Source: CALARM01 sp964431735 (GTDB lineage Bacteria > Vulcanimicrobiota > SpSt-956 > JAKJGF01). From it: 14,428 nt of DNA. The stretch is from positions 1 to 14,428 of the forward strand of contig CAYSLJ010000172.1 of assembly GCA_964431735.1 (NCBI GenBank), given 5' to 3'. Both the position numbers and the translations under genes were made by a program. The notes below the pieces were generated by a model. That model saw nothing but the letters and a program-made list of their open reading frames with translations, was not told the DNA's origin and ran no database searches. Shown here one piece after another: positions 8,094 through 14,428 of this stretch (its first letter is position 1; every line of letters begins with the position of its first letter).

Positions 8094-8402
8094 TCAGTAA
8101 GTCCTTTTAAGGAGGATATTTTTCTCAAAACCTCCTCTTGCTTTTCTCTTTTCTTCTTTCAAAGACAGCAATCTCCCGAAATTACATCCTTTCCTTTCGG
8201 CTATTGCTTCTATAACTTCCATTATATCGGCAAGTTCCTCGACACTTCTATTTTTATAATACTCATCAAGTTCTTCCTGAAGTTTCTTTTCCAGATACAG
8301 GAGAGCCTGTTCATCGGTAAGTATTTCTATATCGTATTTTGCACCGGACTTCTCTATTATTTCCGGTATTCTGTCTCTTACTATTTTATCATATTCTATC
8401 AT
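8094..8402 (-). CDS. MazG-like nucleotide pyrophosphohydrolase (COG4997 type)
   Basis: This 102-residue all-alpha NTP pyrophosphohydrolase is of the phosphoribosyl-ATP pyrophosphohydrolase-like COG4997 group. These enzymes hydrolyse nucleoside triphosphates to monophosphates and pyrophosphate; the true substrate of this subgroup is unsettled. Family marks are the opening IEYDKIVRDRIPEIIEKSG and the metal-binding pattern with E43-E44 (LQEELDEYY) and E56-L-A-D59 (VEELADIMEV). The closing segment RKARGGFEKNILL is also typical. The length is normal and it looks intact. It starts 27 bases after the helicase stop and ends 20 bases before DUF433, all on the minus strand, so the three likely form one transcript. 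The Shine-Dalgarno is weak (AAAGG far upstream), so translation may depend on read-through from the helicase. It is not the HisE of histidine synthesis, since no his genes are nearby. Confidence 0.88.
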   Translation of the reverse strand: MIEYDKIVRDRIPEIIEKSGAKYDIEILTDEQALLYLEKKLQEELDEYYKNRSVEELADIMEVIEAIAERKGCNFGRLLSLKEEKRKARGGFEKNILLKRTY

Positions 8403-8429
8403 GCTCTTATCTTTAACCTTTCTGTAAAA

Positions 8430-10061
8430 TCAGCCTTCTTTAAAATAATTTATCACATGAGCCGGCAAATCTGTATCCAGCCTTTCTTTATAATATTTCA
8501 TCAGATCTTCTTCCATCTGTCTCATTATCTTTTTTATATCCCTTTCATTCAATTGTTTCCACAGAACATTATTAAAGGCTATTTCTTCCAGATCTTTACA
8601 GTAATTCACAAGCCTTCTTCTTTCAAACTTTTCAAAGGGATTTATGAGAAGGGATTTTTTCATTTTACTTTTATCTGCAAGATAATCATAATTATTATAA
8701 GGTGATTTTTCTGTTTCTACTTTTATATGATTGTTGTAGAGATAAAGAAAAAAAGCCATATAGGAATTTAAAACACTGTCTATATTTGCAATTCCTTTTT
8801 TATTCACATGCATCAAAAAAGACCGTAAAAACACGATTTTAAAACTGAAGGTATAAACCCTCTGTTCAAGGAACTCGAAGAAATCTTCTTTTATTGTATC
8901 TATTCCTCTCTTTTTAAGACCAAGTTCCTGTCTTATATTTTCTATATTATCCTTTTTAAAGAAATATAATTTCCTCCCGTTAGAAACCTGCAGAACTTTA
9001 TCAGGTTTTATTTTCCCCTTTTTTATATAATCCATTAATGTATAATCACCTACCCATAAATCTCTGGCAAGTTCTATAGATGAAATCATATCGCCGGTTT
9101 TCTGTTCGAATGTAAAAGGATCTATTTCTTCAATAGACTTTACCCACAGGTTCAAATCCAGATTCTGTATGAAATCCGGCTGGATTTTCATATTTTCCTT
9201 ATCAGAACAGCAGATATAATCTCCAGGTCTGTAATGATTTAATCCGAATACTGCATGAACACTCCAGGAAGGGTCCATATTCATAAAATTATCCACGAAA
9301 TCAACAACAAGAAGAGATTCTTTGCTGTAAGAAGGTTCTGTTTCTTCCAGCATAGATTTTATTCTTTCTACATCTGCAGAGACTTTATAGGCGGCACGTC
9401 TTTCAGCTACCATGAGAGAAGGAATATCCCTTCCATATTTCCTCACACCTCTTCCAATCTGTTGCATATAAAGAACTTTTGACATGGTAGGTCTTGCCAT
9501 AAAAAGAACTGAAGTTACTGGAGAATCCCATCCTTCATTCAGGACAGAGCAGGAGGTAAGAACATTCACATTTCCATATTCGTAATCTTTCAGGACAGAC
9601 TCTCTTTCCTTCCTGTTCATGCCGCCATGCACCGTCTTTACATTTATGTCGTTATCTCTGAAAAGTTCTGCCACTCTTTTTGCATGAGGAACGGAAACAC
9701 AGAAAATAACGGTCTTTCTTCCCGTGCCCTGGATATAATTCATGTAGGTCTCAAGAATTATATTATCTCTGTCTTCTATAATGAGATTCTTTTCCAGATC
9801 TTTTTTTGTGTAATCATATCTATTGACCCTGATTTTATCAAAACTCACATTTGTATTTACCCGAAGAGCCCTTATAGGAACAAGTTTTCCCTGTTCTATG
9901 GCAGTCTTGAGATCAAGACTGTGTGCAATTTTTCCGAAAATTTCTTCCAGATTCTGTCTGTCCATTCTGTCTGGTGTTGCAGTGAGGCCCAGAAGAAATT
10001 TCGGATCAAAATATTCTATAAGATATTTGTAAGTTCTTGCCGCTCCGTGATGGGCTTCATA
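8430..10061 (-). pseudogene. DEAD/DEAH helicase lacking its ATP-binding N-terminus
   Basis: This is a superfamily 2 helicase (COG1061, ResIII/UvrB-like) that begins at motif II. The first family-like residues are EAHHGAARTYKYL, where the motif should read D-E-A-H; the Asp codon is replaced by TAT (Tyr). Motif III (LGLTATPDR), the helicase C domain with HGGMNRKERE, motif V (LNEGWDSP) and motif VI (QQIGRGVRKYG) follow. A long C-terminal extension of about 300 residues, typical of defence helicases, completes it to the stop at 8430. Walker A (motif I) and everything before it are gone. Upstream sequence in the frame is non-homologous and belongs to the 5' region of the divergent AlbA_2 gene. The remaining part cannot bind ATP normally. 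It still heads the run with the MazG-like and DUF433 genes, so its transcript may survive. Confidence 0.85.
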
Positions 10062-10076
10062 TGTTATTATATAACA
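10062..10076. promoter_or_regulatory. Perfect inverted repeat upstream of AlbA_2 gene
   Basis: TGTTAT-TAT-ATAACA forms two perfect 6-base arms around a 3-base centre. It sits where helicase homology ends and about 70 bases before the AlbA_2 start. It could be an operator for the AlbA_2 gene, whose product has a winged-helix C-terminus, or a scar of cassette insertion. The region is very AT-rich, so chance is a real alternative. I see no convincing paired -35 and -10 boxes; TTGATA at 10096-10101 is the best -35 candidate. Confidence 0.3.
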
Positions 10077-10144
10077 ATATATACAGGACTTCCTTTTGAT
10101 AGTTAAATATAGTATTATGCAATTATAGAAAGAGGTGTTTACCG

Positions 10145-11701
10145 GTGGCATTACCAATAAATATTAATGACCTTCTAAACGGCCTTACTGTCGAATGGGA
10201 AAGAATTGAATTTAAAGAAGAATGGAACCCTGAAAGAACATTACATTCTATCTGTGCCTTTGCCAATGATATAAATAACTGGGGAGGAGGATACATTATA
10301 GTTGGAGTTAAAGAAAATAATGGATATCCAATTTTGCCTCCTGCCGGATTAGATCCTTACAAAATTGATAAAATTCAAAAAGAAGTGTTAAACCTTTGTA
10401 ATCGCTTAAAACCTCATCATTTTCCTGTTATAGAACCTGTATTTTTTCAAGAAAAACATATTTTAATCATATGGGTACCAGGGGGGCAAAACCGGCCATA
10501 TCAGTCGCCGGTATCACTGGGGAAACGCACCGATTATGCTTATTATATCAGGAGATTTTCAAATACTGTAAAGGCACAGTTTGAAGATGAAAAAGAACTG
10601 CTTTCTTTAGCAGGAACAATTCCATTTGATGACCGTATAAATCATAAAGCAGAACTTCTTAATTTGAATCTTGTTTTGATTCAAACTTTCTTAAAGGAAG
10701 TTGAAAGTGATTTGTATAAAACAGCCGCTCAGATGCCTTTTGAACAGCTATGCCGTCAGATGATGATTATAGATGGTACAAATGAATACCTCAAACCCAG
10801 GAATGCAGGCTTACTTTTCTTTAATGATTTACCACAAACATTTATTCCACTATCACAGATTGAAGTCGTAGAATTTGAAAAAACACCTGGTGATGATAGA
10901 TTAAGTGAAAAGATTTTCCAGGGGCCAATACATCAACAAATCAGAGATGTTATGACCTATATAAAAAATACTGTTATTAAAGAATATATCCATAAACTTC
11001 CAGATCGTGCCGAAGCTGTGCGTTTCTTCAACTATCCCTATGTTGCTCTGGAAGAATCTATTGTAAATGCTATGTATCATCGCAGTTATGAAATCAGAGA
11101 ACCAGTCGAAATACGTATTCATCCTGACAGGATCGAAGTTCTCAGTTATCCCGGCCCTGACCGTTCAATAAAACAATCAGATATAGAAAAAGGAACTATG
11201 ATTGCCAGGAGATATCGTAACCGCAGAATTGGTGAATTTCTTAAAGAATTAAAACTTACAGAAGGAAGATGTACCGGGATCCCTAAAATAATAAACTCAC
11301 TGAAAAATAACGGTTCTCCCCCACCAATATTTGAAACAGATGAGGGAAGAAGCTATTTTATCACAATATTACATATACACCCATTGGCTTATATTGAGGA
11401 AATAAAAGAGAAACCAATAATTAATGATATAAATGAATATTTAGATAAAAAATCTCTATCTATTCTGGAAATATGTATAGAACCAAAGAAAAGAACAGAA
11501 ATATTGGGTTTTTTAGGAGTTACAAATCAAACAAAAAATTTTAAAACACATATTTTACCCCTGATTGAAGCCGGATATTTGAGACAGACCATAATAGATA
11601 AGCCTAATAGTAAGAAGCAGAAATATCAAACATCTGAAAAAGGTTCACGAGTAATTGGATTATCAAAGAAACAACTGAAAAGTAACCAGGAAGGTAACTA
11701 A
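10145..11701 (+). CDS. AlbA_2 / HATPase_c_4 regulator (Schlafen/RecG-like)
   Basis: This 518-residue protein is usually annotated as an AlbA_2 domain, ATP-binding or RecG-like transcriptional regulator. The N-terminal AlbA_2 (Schlafen) domain spans about 10-140. It has IEFKEEW at 21-27, and AFANDINNWGGGYIIVGV at 38-55 matches the family's S-A-F-A-N-T-G-G-G core with a short insertion. A middle linker leads to a GHKL-type ATPase segment: EESIVNAMYHRSYE near 303-316, RIEVLSYPGP, then EGRCTGIPKI near 373-382, where relatives usually have EGRGTGI (Cys 376 for Gly). A winged-helix-like C-terminus follows at about 430-510. It starts with GTG, with AGAGGTG seven bases upstream. The gene is a solitary plus-strand insert between minus-strand genes. 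Its stop lies in a 12-base tandem repeat that ends just before repeat copy B. Family members act in stress and phage defence, but the exact role here is unknown. Confidence 0.85.
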   Translation: MALPININDLLNGLTVEWERIEFKEEWNPERTLHSICAFANDINNWGGGYIIVGVKENNGYPILPPAGLDPYKIDKIQKEVLNLCNRLKPHHFPVIEPVFFQEKHILIIWVPGGQNRPYQSPVSLGKRTDYAYYIRRFSNTVKAQFEDEKELLSLAGTIPFDDRINHKAELLNLNLVLIQTFLKEVESDLYKTAAQMPFEQLCRQMMIIDGTNEYLKPRNAGLLFFNDLPQTFIPLSQIEVVEFEKTPGDDRLSEKIFQGPIHQQIRDVMTYIKNTVIKEYIHKLPDRAEAVRFFNYPYVALEESIVNAMYHRSYEIREPVEIRIHPDRIEVLSYPGPDRSIKQSDIEKGTMIARRYRNRRIGEFLKELKLTEGRCTGIPKIINSLKNNGSPPPIFETDEGRSYFITILHIHPLAYIEEIKEKPIINDINEYLDKKSLSILEICIEPKKRTEILGFLGVTNQTKNFKTHILPLIEAGYLRQTIIDKPNSKKQKYQTSEKGSRVIGLSKKQLKSNQEGN

Positions 11702-11714
11702 GAAGGTAACTAAG
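11691..11714 (+). repeat. 12-bp tandem duplication over the AlbA_2 stop codon
   Basis: AAGGTAACTAAG occurs twice in perfect tandem (11691-11702 and 11703-11714), and a degenerate third unit lies just before (11679-11690). The unit encodes E-G-N-stop, so the stop codon at 11699-11701 is repeated 12 bases later in the same frame. The preceding residues are N-Q-E-G-N, suggesting a former N-Q-E-G tetrapeptide repeat in which CAA became TAA. Confidence 0.85.
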
Positions 11715-11721
11715 ATATAGT

Positions 11722-12038
11722 CTACCAGTTACACATAAGGCATGGCATGGTAAGATCTTCTTCATCCATAATATCTGCAAACACTTCAGGAAGAGGTTTA
11801 TTCGGTGCATTTTTCTTCTCTCTTTTCAGGGCTTCCTCATAATCTGCTATTATCCTGTCTTTTCTTTTAAGAAGATCTGTAAGAGATTCCGTATCAGTCC
11901 ATGTATAAATCCTTCCGTCACTGTGTTCTTTTTCATATTTTACTGCGTCGGTGAAGAGTCCGTTATGAACCTCTGCTAATTTAACCCATTCGTATTTCCT
12001 CTGGAAGAAACAGAAGAAACAGCCGGAACGGCTCCGCC
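11722..12038 (-). repeat. Repeat copy B: 3' end of the PAPS-reductase-like gene
   Basis: This segment is repeated in direct orientation at 7550-7866 (13 differences) and 14148-14428 (7 differences in 281 visible bases), with no indels. All seven differences from copy C fall in the first 86 bases from the stop codon; the next 195 are identical. Spacing is 4172 bp from A to B and 2426 bp from B to C, so homologous recombination could delete or amplify the genes between. Confidence 0.95.
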
Positions 12039-12522
12039 ATCTGTAATAATCGGGAAGGCCTATGCCGCTTTCTTCCAGGAGACGATAGATATCTGCTTTT
12101 ACAAGACCTCTTTCTTTAAAAGGGAATACCGGCTTTATATTTGGTTTTGTAGATACATATCCTTCTCTGTCTTCATCAGCACGAATTCCGACATAGCTTA
12201 TTGCCTCATCATCACCTATAAATTTCTCAAGAGGCTCTATTTTTAATTTTCTGGTGCACCACCTTGTTCTGGGAGACGGGAGATAACCTCCGTACATATC
12301 TAACCAGAAATCAAACCCCTTTTCAGAACTCAGATAGTTAATCTTCAATCCGAATCTTGCTTTTATTCTTTCGAGGTAGTCATAAGTTTCAGGCAATTCT
12401 TTCTGAGTATCACAGAAGAAATATTCCATATGAGGGATCTCTTTATGTAAGAGTACAGCGAGGGCAGTGCTGTCTTTTCCGCCTGACAGACCCATTATAT
12501 GACGGACTTTTTTCTTACTCAT
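11722..12522 (-). CDS. PAPS-reductase-like PP-loop protein (DndC/BrxP-like superfamily)
   Basis: This 266-residue member of the phosphoadenosine phosphosulfate reductase / PP-loop ATP pyrophosphatase superfamily (COG0175) activates a substrate with ATP, commonly for sulfur transfer. Visible motifs are the PP-loop S-G-G-K-D-S-T at 13-19, W-C-T-R-K-L-K-I at 88-95 and G-I-R-A-D-E-D-R-E at 112-120. Cysteine pairs C168-x-x-C171 and C261-x-x-C264 could, with Cys89, hold zinc or an iron-sulfur cluster. Neighbours argue against a role in cysteine biosynthesis. Small relatives occur in DNA phosphorothioation (DndC/SspD) and BREX type 4 (BrxP) loci, and it is shorter than DndC. The ATG overlaps the upstream stop as TAATG with AAAGGAG six bases before it, so translation is coupled to the 12522-13046 product. 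It is the only complete copy visible. The 3' 317 bases are the repeat shared with 7550-7866 and 14148-14428. Confidence 0.9.
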   Translation of the reverse strand: MSKKKVRHIMGLSGGKDSTALAVLLHKEIPHMEYFFCDTQKELPETYDYLERIKARFGLKINYLSSEKGFDFWLDMYGGYLPSPRTRWCTRKLKIEPLEKFIGDDEAISYVGIRADEDREGYVSTKPNIKPVFPFKERGLVKADIYRLLEESGIGLPDYYRWRSRSGCFFCFFQRKYEWVKLAEVHNGLFTDAVKYEKEHSDGRIYTWTDTESLTDLLKRKDRIIADYEEALKREKKNAPNKPLPEVFADIMDEEDLTMPCLMCNW

Positions 12523-13046
12523 TATTTTTCTCCTTTATTATTAAGGTCTAAAACTTTTTCTGTCAGCATAGCAACCAGAGCCTGCTGTAATTGCTTATTT
12601 CCCCCGGATTTATGAAGAATTTCCTCAATAATTTCATCTGCCTCTTTCCTGCATTTCTCTTCAATCCATACCATTTGATTTACTTCTGTTCCATCCGGTC
12701 TTGTCAGGGTAATTCTCCTTACATCAAAACCCTCTCCGGGAGAATGATTTGTCTGTAAAGCTTCCAGGTTTATGAATTTCCTGGAAAGATGGGCCAGGTT
12801 ATTTTCAAACCCCAGAAGATCGCCATCACCCCAGGAAGAAGCCGGTTTGTCTGAAATTACCATAATGAGACTTTCAAGCCAGGAAGATTCCTCCTGATTA
12901 TCATCCATAGCGGCAAAAACCAGTCTTGTTAAATGTCTTTCCACACATTTATTCTGAAGGATTCTGGCTCTCATAGGAAGTCTTTTCTTGAGTTCACTCC
13001 CTTCTATACTGAAAGCTTCAATGGTCTCGTTTAACCACCTGAAGTG
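12522..13046 (-). pseudogene. C-terminal remnant of a larger unknown protein, coupled to PAPS-reductase-like gene
   Basis: Open minus-strand frame of 174 residues, beginning HFRWLNETIEAFSIEG directly after an in-frame TAA at 13047-13049. An internal ATG at 12972-12974 could give a 150-residue product, but the 24 residues before it look equally protein-like (SELKKRLP then MRARILQ) and no Shine-Dalgarno precedes that ATG. I therefore read it as the tail of a longer gene cut by the Rpn insertion. The sequence is soluble, with a W-rich segment (SSWLESLIMVISDKPASSW), a strand-rich part (FDVRRITLTRPDGTEVNQMVW) and a charged helical end (CRKEADEIIEEILHKSG). I do not recognise the family; tails like this occur on large defence ATPases, but I cannot confirm that. 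Its stop overlaps the downstream ATG (TAATG), implying that the parent protein and the PAPS-reductase-like enzyme worked together. Confidence 0.65.
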
Positions 13047-13081
13047 TTACGAACATTTTAACAGAACACCTCATGAACACC

Positions 13082-13110
13082 TTCATACCCATTGTAGAAT
13101 ATGGTATAAT
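13082..13110 (+). promoter_or_regulatory. Promoter of the Rpn transposase gene
   Basis: TTCATA (13082-13087), a 17-base spacer and a perfect TATAAT (13105-13110) form a good sigma-70-type promoter. The -10 box ends only seven bases before the ATG at 13118 and there is no Shine-Dalgarno, so the message would be essentially leaderless. Confidence 0.5.
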
Positions 13111-13117
13111 ATAATAT

Positions 13118-14104
13118 ATGGATAATAAAAAAAACAATAAACAACCAATAGACCATAATATTCACGATAAAACCCTGAAGGAACTTTTTACAAGACCTGA
13201 GATAGTCAGAGATTTCCTTGTAGGATTTGTCGATGAACAGGAATTTGTAAAAGATACTGATCTGAGCAGTATTCATGCTCCTAATAAGAGCTATATTACA
13301 GAACTATTTCAGGAAAGAGAAAATGATGTAGTTCTGGAGATAACATTGAAGAATGGAGACTGTGCTTATCTTTTAATCTTTTTTGAGTTCCAATCGTCTC
13401 CGGACAGATTTATAACTTTGAGAATATTAACGTATATTCTTTTGCTATATCAGGAATTAATCACACATAAGGAGATAAAAGGTGATGACCTGCTGCCTCC
13501 TGTGTTTCCAGTCCTGATATATACAGATAAAGATAATCTCACAGCACCAATACATATAGAAGATTTGATAGCTCAACCATATAAGCGGTTAATGAAGTAT
13601 TTACCGAAATTTGAAATATTCAAATTGACCTTTAAAGAACTTCAGGATGAGGCAGATAAACTGGATGGATTGATTGAGAATGAGAATCTGCTGGCAGCAA
13701 TCCTGTCTTTCCTTATAGCCAGAGATGAAATAGAAGGTCAGAAGAGGGCAAAACTGTTACAGGATACGATAAATAAGAATCCTGATATAGCTATGAGAAA
13801 ATTCATTGGTTTCTGGTTCAAGGGTTATTCAAATTATAAGAAATGGAATATAAAAATAGATATTAATGAAGGAGGGATAGCTATGATTGATACTGTATTT
13901 AAACAGGTTATGGAGAAGGGTATTGAGAAAGGCAGGGTTGAAGGTAAAGCCGAGGGTAAAGCCGAGGGTAAAGCCGAGGGTGAACTGAATAAAAGTAGAA
14001 ATATTGCGAGAAATTTATTAAAAATGAATATGTCACTGGAACAAATTGCACAGGCTACTGAGCTTTCTATTGAAGAAATTCAGACTTTGACAACTGAAAG
14101 TTAA
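13118..14104 (+). CDS. Rpn-family recombination-promoting nuclease / PD-(D/E)XK transposase
   Basis: This 328-residue protein of the Rpn (Transposase_31, PF04754) family is a DNA endonuclease that promotes RecA-independent horizontal exchange in E. coli relatives. The N-terminus (HDKTLKELFTRPEIVRDFL) is typical. The PD-(D/E)XK core is visible as D70 in END-VVLEITL and E90-F-Q92 in IFFEFQSSPDRF, followed by the conserved LRILTYILLLYQELI. A second conserved part runs from about 125 to 230 (PPVFPVLIYTD, FLIARDE). The C-terminus carries the usual short repeat (K-A-E-G units near 275-287) and a small helix-turn-helix-like end (MNMSLEQIAQATELSIEEI). The length is normal and the frame is clean. The ATG at 13118 has no Shine-Dalgarno but follows a good promoter closely. 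It separates the unknown remnant from repeat copy C. I see no terminal inverted repeats, which fits this family. Confidence 0.92.
   Translation: MDNKKNNKQPIDHNIHDKTLKELFTRPEIVRDFLVGFVDEQEFVKDTDLSSIHAPNKSYITELFQERENDVVLEITLKNGDCAYLLIFFEFQSSPDRFITLRILTYILLLYQELITHKEIKGDDLLPPVFPVLIYTDKDNLTAPIHIEDLIAQPYKRLMKYLPKFEIFKLTFKELQDEADKLDGLIENENLLAAILSFLIARDEIEGQKRAKLLQDTINKNPDIAMRKFIGFWFKGYSNYKKWNIKIDINEGGIAMIDTVFKQVMEKGIEKGRVEGKAEGKAEGKAEGELNKSRNIARNLLKMNMSLEQIAQATELSIEEIQTLTTES
13943..13978 (+). repeat. Three perfect 12-bp repeats inside the Rpn gene
   Basis: GGTAAAGCCGAG is repeated three times in tandem, encoding G-K-A-E units. It is more GC-rich than its surroundings. Such variable-number repeats near the C-terminus are common in Rpn proteins and keep the frame because the unit is a multiple of three. 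Confidence 0.9.
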
Positions 14105-14109
14105 TAAGC

Positions 14110-14149
14110 AGGAGGATTTAAATCTTTACCAGAGAATTATAAATTCTCT
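14110..14149. other. Two palindromes and an orphan Shine-Dalgarno after Rpn
   Basis: After the Rpn stop, a perfect AGGAGG (14110-14115) is followed by the palindrome GATTTAAATC (14115-14124). Next is the 19-base inverted repeat AGAGAATT-ATA-AATTCTCT (14131-14149), whose right arm runs into the PAPS-reductase stop codon of copy C. There is no T-run, so an intrinsic terminator is unlikely. No start codon suits the AGGAGG, so it may have served a displaced gene. The palindromes may mark the element's end. Confidence 0.5.
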
Positions 14150-14428
14150 ACCAGTTGCACATAAGGCATGGCATGGTAAGGTCTTCCCCATCCATTATAT
14201 CTGCAAACACTTCAGAAAGAGGTTTATTCGGGGCATTTTTCTTCTCTCTTTTCAGGGCTTCCTCATAATCTGCTATTATCCTGTCTTTTCTTTTAAGAAG
14301 ATCTGTAAGAGATTCCGTATCAGTCCATGTATAAATCCTTCCGTCACTGTGTTCTTTTTCATATTTTACTGCGTCGGTGAAGAGTCCGTTATGAACCTCT
14401 GCTAATTTAACCCATTCGTATTTCCTCT
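14148..14428 (-). CDS. 3' part of a third PAPS-reductase-like gene (repeat copy C, runs off right edge)
   Basis: The last 93 codons of a PAPS-reductase-like gene, in an intact frame ending M-P-C-L-M-C-N-W and TAG. It differs from the complete gene's 3' end (11722-12002) at 7 of 281 bases, all within 86 bases of the stop; the rest is identical. Amino-acid changes are P to S and E to G, both shared with copy A. The visible part is undamaged. Whether the 5' part, with the PP-loop, exists lies beyond the window, so this may be a full gene or another orphan tail. Its 3' boundary coincides with those of copies A and B, and next to it lies the Rpn element. Confidence 0.9.
   Translation of the reverse strand, partial: RKYEWVKLAEVHNGLFTDAVKYEKEHSDGRIYTWTDTESLTDLLKRKDRIIADYEEALKREKKNAPNKPLSEVFADIMDGEDLTMPCLMCNW

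Noticed and set aside
9627..10106. 159-residue plus-strand frame opposite the helicase
   Set aside because: It is antisense to clear helicase motifs, lacks family features and is rich in residues expected from reverse reading of AT-rich coding sequence.
11722..12522. Assimilatory PAPS reductase (cysH)
   Set aside because: No sulfate-assimilation neighbours are present. The CxxC pairs, coupling to an unknown large protein and the defence-island setting favour a DndC/BrxP-like role, although the superfamily is the same.
12522..12974. Complete 150-residue gene starting at the ATG at 12972-12974
   Set aside because: Protein-like sequence continues 24 codons upstream in frame and no Shine-Dalgarno precedes this ATG, so a truncated larger gene fits better.
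14131..14149. Intrinsic terminator for Rpn or copy C
   Set aside because: The stem is AT-rich and has no T-run on either side; kept only as a palindrome.
1..14428. CRISPR array, tRNA or rRNA gene
   Set aside because: The only repeats are the three long gene tails and short 12-bp tandem units; no spaced short repeats, tRNA cloverleaf or rRNA sequence was seen.

Overview
The window is an AT-rich bacterial defence island, roughly one third GC by eye, with many ATA (Ile) and AGA (Arg) codons and Shine-Dalgarno-led genes. Nothing fixes the taxon. The gene content (Wadjet, Rpn transposase, DUF1016, DUF433, AlbA_2) suits a low-GC, often anaerobic bacterium from a transposon-rich lineage, such as a spirochaete, firmicute or deltaproteobacterium relative.

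Layout. (1) Positions 1-159, minus strand: the edge of a protein-coding piece that runs off the left end and has no visible start. (2) 210-6920, plus strand: an intact, tightly packed jetABCD operon. This is a Wadjet system: MukF-, MukE- and MukB-like condensin subunits plus the JetD nuclease, which restricts small circular DNA. (3) 6877-7371, minus: a DUF1016/YhcG gene that has lost its nuclease half. (4) 7550-7866, minus: a 317-bp orphan copy of the 3' end of a PAPS-reductase-like gene. (5) 7874-10061, minus: a run of a DEAD/DEAH helicase cut at motif II, a MazG-like pyrophosphohydrolase (COG4997 type) and a DUF433 antitoxin-like protein. (6) 10145-11701, plus: an AlbA_2/HATPase (Schlafen/RecG-like) regulator. 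(7) 11722-13046, minus: an intact PAPS-reductase-like gene, translationally coupled to the C-terminal remnant of a larger unknown protein. (8) 13118-14104, plus: an Rpn-family PD-(D/E)XK transposase. (9) 14148-14428, minus: a third copy of the PAPS-reductase 3' end, running off the right edge.

The main structural result is that the last 317 bp of the PAPS-reductase-like gene occurs three times in direct orientation (281 bp of the third copy are visible). There are no indels between copies, and all three lose homology at the same nucleotide, one base past the stop codon. Beyond that point each copy faces a different gene: truncated YhcG, AlbA_2 or Rpn. Most codon differences between copies are synonymous, so the copies diverged as working genes and were assembled later. 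Genes at cassette edges are repeatedly cut, while Wadjet, AlbA_2, the MazG-like enzyme, one PAPS-reductase and Rpn look intact. The PAPS-reductase, its coupled partner remnant and the helicase may be the relics of a sulfur-based DNA modification or defence locus. The sequence suggests this but does not prove it.
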